Of a stretch of 16,546 bases of DNA, positions 13,587-16,546 are shown piece after piece. Position numbers and translations under genes: made by a program. The notes under the pieces are model-generated. The model ran no database searches. It was given only the letters and a program-made list of their open reading frames with translations, and was not told the origin of the DNA. Source of the DNA: an uncultured Bacilli bacterium (GTDB lineage: Bacteria > Bacillota_I > Bacilli_A > RF39 > UBA660); NCBI GenBank assembly GCA_947628685.1, contig CANRAT010000033.1, forward strand, positions 1-16,546. The letters run 5' to 3'. Every line of letters starts with the position of its first letter. Position 1 is the first letter of the stretch.

Positions 13587-15251
13587 TTAATATTTAAAGC
13601 AACTTCCCCCTATAAATTCTCTTAATACTGAATCTGCTGGAACATCATCACTTGGTATAGGTAAAAAATTTCTTAAGAAATTTATAAGTCTTAAAGCCTC
13701 TGGATATTCTTTATCATCTTCATTAACTTTAAATAGTAATGGTTCTACATAAGTCTTTAAAACTCCAATTTCATATATAAGTGATGAGTTTATAACTGTA
13801 TCTACATCATCTTGAAATTTATATATATTATTTCTTTCTCCTTCGACAACACTAGGCCACATTCTTAATGTATCTATTGCTTCATGGCCTCTTGTTTTAC
13901 TATCTCTACAAATTCTTCTCAATTTTCTAATATCACTCGTATGTATGTGATTATGTCTATCTATGTTAAGTTGAGTTAAAGGACTTATATATATCTTATA
14001 TTTTCTATCTTTACTAATAGATTTTGTAAGTTCATCATTTAGTGCGTGAAGTCCTTCTACTATTATTATATCTTTTTCACCTAATTGTAAAAAGTTATTG
14101 TTATATTCTCTTTTTGCTAAAAGAAAATTATATGTTGGAAGATTTACTTTTTTTCCATCTAGTAAATCTGTCAAATTTTTATTAAATAATTCTATATCAA
14201 GTGCATTTACTGATTCAAAATCAGGTTTACCATCTTTATCTAAATCTCTTTTATCTAGTTCTATAAAATAGTTATCTAATGCGATTGGGTGTGTGATAAA
14301 ACCTTTACTTCTTAAATAAATATCTAACTTTTTAGATGTTGTTGTTTTACCACTTGATGATGGTCCTGCTATTAAAACTATTTTTATATCTTTTTTACTA
14401 TTATATATTTCATCTGATATATGAGCAAGTTGTGAATTATAGTGTGCTTCTGCAAGATTTACAAGTTCTCCTATTTTTGCTTCAGATACAACTCTATTTA
14501 AATCTGCAGCATTTTCAATTCCAAGTGTTCTTCCCCAATTAGTATATTCTAAAAATTTATTAAATACTTTTTCGTGGTGGATATAATCAGGTGTAGATTC
14601 TGGAGTTACTATATCAGGTAATTGAATAACAAATCCGTTATTTTCAATATATGTTAATTTATAATCATTAATTTGTTTAGTACTATATGGCATTTTACTA
14701 TAAAAGTAATCATATATATCACTTATTCTATATAGATTTATATAAGTATTAGAGATATATTTTAATACATTTACTTTATCAATTTTATTCATCTTTTTAA
14801 AGTATTTAATCGCATCAAGTCTAGATACACTAAGTTTAGTAAATATATAATCACTTTCCGTTATTGAACGCATTTCTTTATATATTTTATTTATTATATC
14901 TTTATTTACTTTAGCATTTTCAATTGTACAATATATACCTCTATCTATAGAGTGTTCAGTAACAAGTTCTGCAAGAGGACCTAATACATTTTTAACTGCT
15001 AATATAAGTATAAATATGGCTCCTCTGTTATATATTGCATTTCCAACCGATGAACTTCTATCAAAAAAATCCACACTACATTTCTTTTTTAAAGTATCAG
15101 ATAGATCTACTAAATCATTATCAACTTTAGCAACCAACACATCATAGTTAAAATTATGTTTAAAATGGTCAGCTATAGTTTTAAATGTTGTACCTTCATC
15201 AAATTCAATTATTTCGTTCCCCCTAAATGTAACTTTAAATCTTTTACTCAT
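13587..15251 (-). CDS. TGS-domain nucleoside kinase (uridine kinase-like, P-loop)
   Basis: A 554-residue two-part protein. The N-terminus resembles the TGS and second additional domains of threonyl-tRNA synthetase (about 1-240, with GRTLGIENAADLNRVV at its end). It is fused to a uridine kinase/phosphoribulokinase-type P-loop domain (about 280-480). Walker A is AGPSSSGKTT (295-304); ALDNYF around D326 and VEGLHAL near 398 match the catalytic Asp region and Walker B of uridine kinases, and an Arg-rich lid follows (IRKLRRICRDSKTRG). Proteins of this architecture in Clostridia and Thermotoga are annotated as uridine or nucleoside kinases; the exact substrate is not proven by sequence. The start at 15251 is supported by AGAGG 5 nt upstream and by the predicted transcription start, which would leave no leader for the in-frame ATG at 15269. 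It is the first gene of an operon with gap. Confidence 0.9.
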   Translation of the reverse strand: MSKRFKVTFRGNEIIEFDEGTTFKTIADHFKHNFNYDVLVAKVDNDLVDLSDTLKKKCSVDFFDRSSSVGNAIYNRGAIFILILAVKNVLGPLAELVTEHSIDRGIYCTIENAKVNKDIINKIYKEMRSITESDYIFTKLSVSRLDAIKYFKKMNKIDKVNVLKYISNTYINLYRISDIYDYFYSKMPYSTKQINDYKLTYIENNGFVIQLPDIVTPESTPDYIHHEKVFNKFLEYTNWGRTLGIENAADLNRVVSEAKIGELVNLAEAHYNSQLAHISDEIYNSKKDIKIVLIAGPSSSGKTTTSKKLDIYLRSKGFITHPIALDNYFIELDKRDLDKDGKPDFESVNALDIELFNKNLTDLLDGKKVNLPTYNFLLAKREYNNNFLQLGEKDIIIVEGLHALNDELTKSISKDRKYKIYISPLTQLNIDRHNHIHTSDIRKLRRICRDSKTRGHEAIDTLRMWPSVVEGERNNIYKFQDDVDTVINSSLIYEIGVLKTYVEPLLFKVNEDDKEYPEALRLINFLRNFLPIPSDDVPADSVLREFIGGSCFKY

Positions 15252-15256
15252 GTTAT

Positions 15257-15261
15257 CCTCT
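15257..15261 (-). promoter_or_regulatory. Ribosome binding site of the nucleoside kinase
   Basis: AGAGG on the minus strand, 5 nt before the ATG at 15251, favouring MSKRFKV as the N-terminus. Confidence 0.65.
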
Positions 15262-15273
15262 ACTTTCATATTT

Positions 15274-15302
15274 ATTTTACCAAAAAAAAAATACTTTGTC
15301 GA
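15274..15302 (-). promoter_or_regulatory. SigmaA promoter of the kinase-gap operon
   Basis: -35 TCGACA (15297-15302), 17-nt spacer containing a long T-run, -10 TAAAAT (15274-15279); five of six matches in each box. Transcription would start near 15267. Confidence 0.7.
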
Positions 15303-15325
15303 CTAATTTTTAGAATAAATATTAT
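15296..15325 (+). promoter_or_regulatory. clpP: Putative promoter of clpP, back to back with the kinase promoter
   Basis: -35 TTGTCG (15296-15301), 18-nt spacer, -10 TATTAT (15320-15325). The -35 overlaps that of the divergent promoter through the palindrome GTCGAC (15298-15303). No CtsR heptad repeat or CIRCE element is visible in the 108-bp intergenic region. Confidence 0.45.
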
Positions 15326-15359
15326 ATTTATTACTATTATATACATAGGAGATGAATTT

Positions 15360-15941
15360 ATGATTATACCAACAGTTATAGACAAAATAAATAATAGTGA
15401 AAGAGTTTATGATATTTATTCAAGGCTTTTAAAAGATAGAATTATTATAATTAATGGTGAGATTGATAATAACCTTGCTAATAGTGTTGTCGCACAACTT
15501 CTATATTTAGATTCACTAAATCATGAAGATATTAATATTTATATAAACTCACCAGGTGGGAGTGTCACTGATGGAATGGCAATATATGATACTATGAATT
15601 ATATTAGTAGCAGTGTTAGTACTATAGGAATGGGAATTTGTGCATCTATGGCAGCATTCTTACTTTCTAGTGGAACAAAGGGAAAAAGATTTATATTACC
15701 TAATGGTGAAGTTATGATACATCAACCCCTTGGTGGAGCAGAAGGACAGGCTACTGAAATTAAAATAGCCGCTGAACATATACTTAAAACTAAAGATAAA
15801 TTAAATAAAATATTATCTATTAATACAGGTAAAGATTTAGATATAATTGAAAAAGATACTGATAGAGATAACTTTATGAATTCAAAAGAAGCATTAGAAT
15901 ATGGTATTGTAGATAAAATTATTGAAAGCAAAAAAGAATAG
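15360..15941 (+). CDS. clpP: ATP-dependent Clp protease proteolytic subunit
   Basis: Serine protease that forms a 14-subunit barrel and degrades proteins fed to it by Clp ATPases. The 193-residue length is normal. The catalytic triad is visible: S96 in GICASMAAF, H121 in VMIHQPLGG and D170 in DTDRDNFM. The GG of NSPGGSV, which forms the oxyanion-hole region, is also present. AGGAG lies 8 nt before the ATG at 15360; the open frame continues upstream to 15156 but runs antisense through the kinase gene and lacks ribosome sites. It is the only plus-strand gene here, transcribed divergently from the kinase-gap operon and convergently with the DUF6273-like gene. Confidence 0.97.
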   Translation: MIIPTVIDKINNSERVYDIYSRLLKDRIIIINGEIDNNLANSVVAQLLYLDSLNHEDINIYINSPGGSVTDGMAIYDTMNYISSSVSTIGMGICASMAAFLLSSGTKGKRFILPNGEVMIHQPLGGAEGQATEIKIAAEHILKTKDKLNKILSINTGKDLDIIEKDTDRDNFMNSKEALEYGIVDKIIESKKE

Positions 15942-15962
15942 TCACATATAACTATTCTTTTT
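15931..15962. terminator. Bidirectional terminator between clpP and the DUF6273-like gene
   Basis: A perfect 12-bp stem, AAAAAGAATAGT/ACTATTCTTTTT (15931-15942 and 15951-15962), with an 8-nt loop. The A/T arms supply a U-tract in both directions. The clpP stop codon TAG (15939-15941) is in the left arm and the stop of the opposite gene begins 2 bp beyond the right arm. Confidence 0.9.
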
Positions 15963-15963
15963 A

Positions 15964-16546
15964 TTAGCCTATTCTAAATGCTGGAGCTGCCCCACTAGCA
16001 GAATAAGCGGTAGTGCTGCTAATACTACCTGTAGTATTAACGTTGTGGAAAGTACTAGTATTTCCAGAGCTAGCCGAGCGAAGCCACCATTCTTTTGCAA
16101 CACTTTGATATTTTTTAATAGCACCCTCATAACTATCTGTTGTTACATTTTGCCATTTATAATAATCTAATTGTCTTGTTTTATCCCATGCTGTGTCATA
16201 TTTACTTGTCTTTTTTGAAGTTTCATCTTCATATACTTCATGTAATGACAATAAATATATCTTATCAGTTGTTATATAATTTGTACTCACCCATTTTTCA
16301 TGTCCTGATATTACTTTTGTTTCTTTTATACCATCTTTTATTTCATCTGGTAATGCATTATATATTGTTCCACTACCCTCTTTTCCATCTATGACATTTA
16401 GGTACTCTCTCATCACGCTATTTTTCCATCCTCCCCAAGTTGATAAAGTTTCATTCATGACATAAAGATTTATTATATCTACAAATTCTACTACAAATCC
16501 ACATGCTGTTTCAGAAAAATCATCTCTTTCGCATCCTTCTTTTCCA
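15964..16546 (-). CDS. DUF6273-like protein, C-terminal part, N-terminus off the window; possible DGR target
   Basis: The frame is open to the right window edge, so the 193 visible residues are the C-terminal portion; the internal Met at 16458 is not a convincing start because no ribosome site precedes it and the fold continues upstream. Seen: LSTWGGWKNSVMREYLN, then IYNALPDEIKDGI, VSTDKIYLLS-like (TTDKIYLLSLHEVY), TRQLDYYKW and the closing EWWLRSAS...GAAPAFRIG. From memory this order of motifs is that of DUF6273 domains, common in surface or secreted proteins of gut Firmicutes; no family search was possible. The last 123 coding bases are unusually GC-rich and dominated by Ser/Thr/Asn/Ala/Tyr codons of NNY type, as in variable regions of diversity-generating retroelement targets. 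It ends at the shared terminator with clpP. Confidence 0.75.
   Translation of the reverse strand, partial: GKEGCERDDFSETACGFVVEFVDIINLYVMNETLSTWGGWKNSVMREYLNVIDGKEGSGTIYNALPDEIKDGIKETKVISGHEKWVSTNYITTDKIYLLSLHEVYEDETSKKTSKYDTAWDKTRQLDYYKWQNVTTDSYEGAIKKYQSVAKEWWLRSASSGNTSTFHNVNTTGSISSTTAYSASGAAPAFRIG
15967..16089 (-). other. Candidate DGR variable region at the 3' end of the DUF6273-like gene
   Basis: Codons from TGG-TGG to the last sense codon. By hand count 58 of 123 bases are G or C, far above the surroundings, and rare codons for this genome (CGC, TCG, AGC, ACC) cluster here. The middle encodes Ser/Thr/Gly/Asn/Ala/Tyr at alternating positions and the end (GAAPAFRIG) looks fixed. No template copy or reverse transcriptase is in the window. 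Confidence 0.5.

Noticed and set aside
14336..14542. Leu/Phe-rich open frame on the plus strand inside the nucleoside kinase
   Set aside because: Antisense to the P-loop region of the kinase; low-complexity product typical of AT-rich shadow frames.
15156..15359. Upstream extension of the clpP frame
   Set aside because: It overlaps the divergent kinase gene and its promoter, and the conserved ClpP N-terminus begins at the ATG at 15360 behind AGGAG.
16140..16394. Plus-strand open frame opposite the DUF6273-like gene
   Set aside because: Low-complexity Leu/His/Tyr product, antisense to a recognisable protein; no ribosome site.

Overview
This is a compact, very AT-rich chromosomal window, roughly a quarter to 30% G+C by eye. 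It fits a low-GC Firmicutes/Bacilli-type bacterium, plausibly an uncultured gut lineage near the Mollicutes-like Bacilli; that placement is inferred from gene content and composition. Promoters follow the TTGACA-N17-TATAAT pattern, Shine-Dalgarno sites are GGAGG-like, and most terminators are short hairpins with a U-tract. Tryptophan is written TGG where I checked it, and TGA ends genes (gap stops with TGA exactly at its conserved C-terminus), so the standard bacterial code applies, not the Mycoplasma code.

Layout. All genes are on the minus strand except clpP. From the left: mutS (3' end off the window), a YlbL/SepM-type PDZ-Lon-like protease, an acidic membrane-anchored or lipoprotein-like surface protein, topA, two giant pentapeptide-like repeat proteins in tandem (7081-9393 and 9590-11347), a helix-turn-helix/metallophosphoesterase fusion, gap and a TGS-domain nucleoside kinase (gap follows the kinase by 12 nt, as an operon), then clpP on the plus strand, and finally a 5'-truncated DUF6273-like protein converging on clpP. 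No rRNA, tRNA, CRISPR array, IS element or phage gene was seen.

Housekeeping content is ordinary: mismatch repair, DNA relaxation, proteolysis, glycolysis, nucleoside phosphorylation. Most genes appear to be individually transcribed, with stop codons buried in terminator stems and the next promoter starting immediately after.

Two areas stand out. (1) The paralogous repeat proteins are built from a 42-residue (126-bp) unit with a conserved cysteine. They arose by tandem duplication of a segment that also carried the promoter and the last codons of the upstream metallophosphoesterase; a remnant of that gene's 3' end still lies between them. (2) The DUF6273-like gene at the right edge ends in a GC-rich stretch of about 123 bp, rich in NNY Ser/Thr/Ala/Tyr/Asn codons and followed by an invariant-looking tail. 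This resembles the variable region of a diversity-generating retroelement target. No template repeat or reverse transcriptase is visible here.
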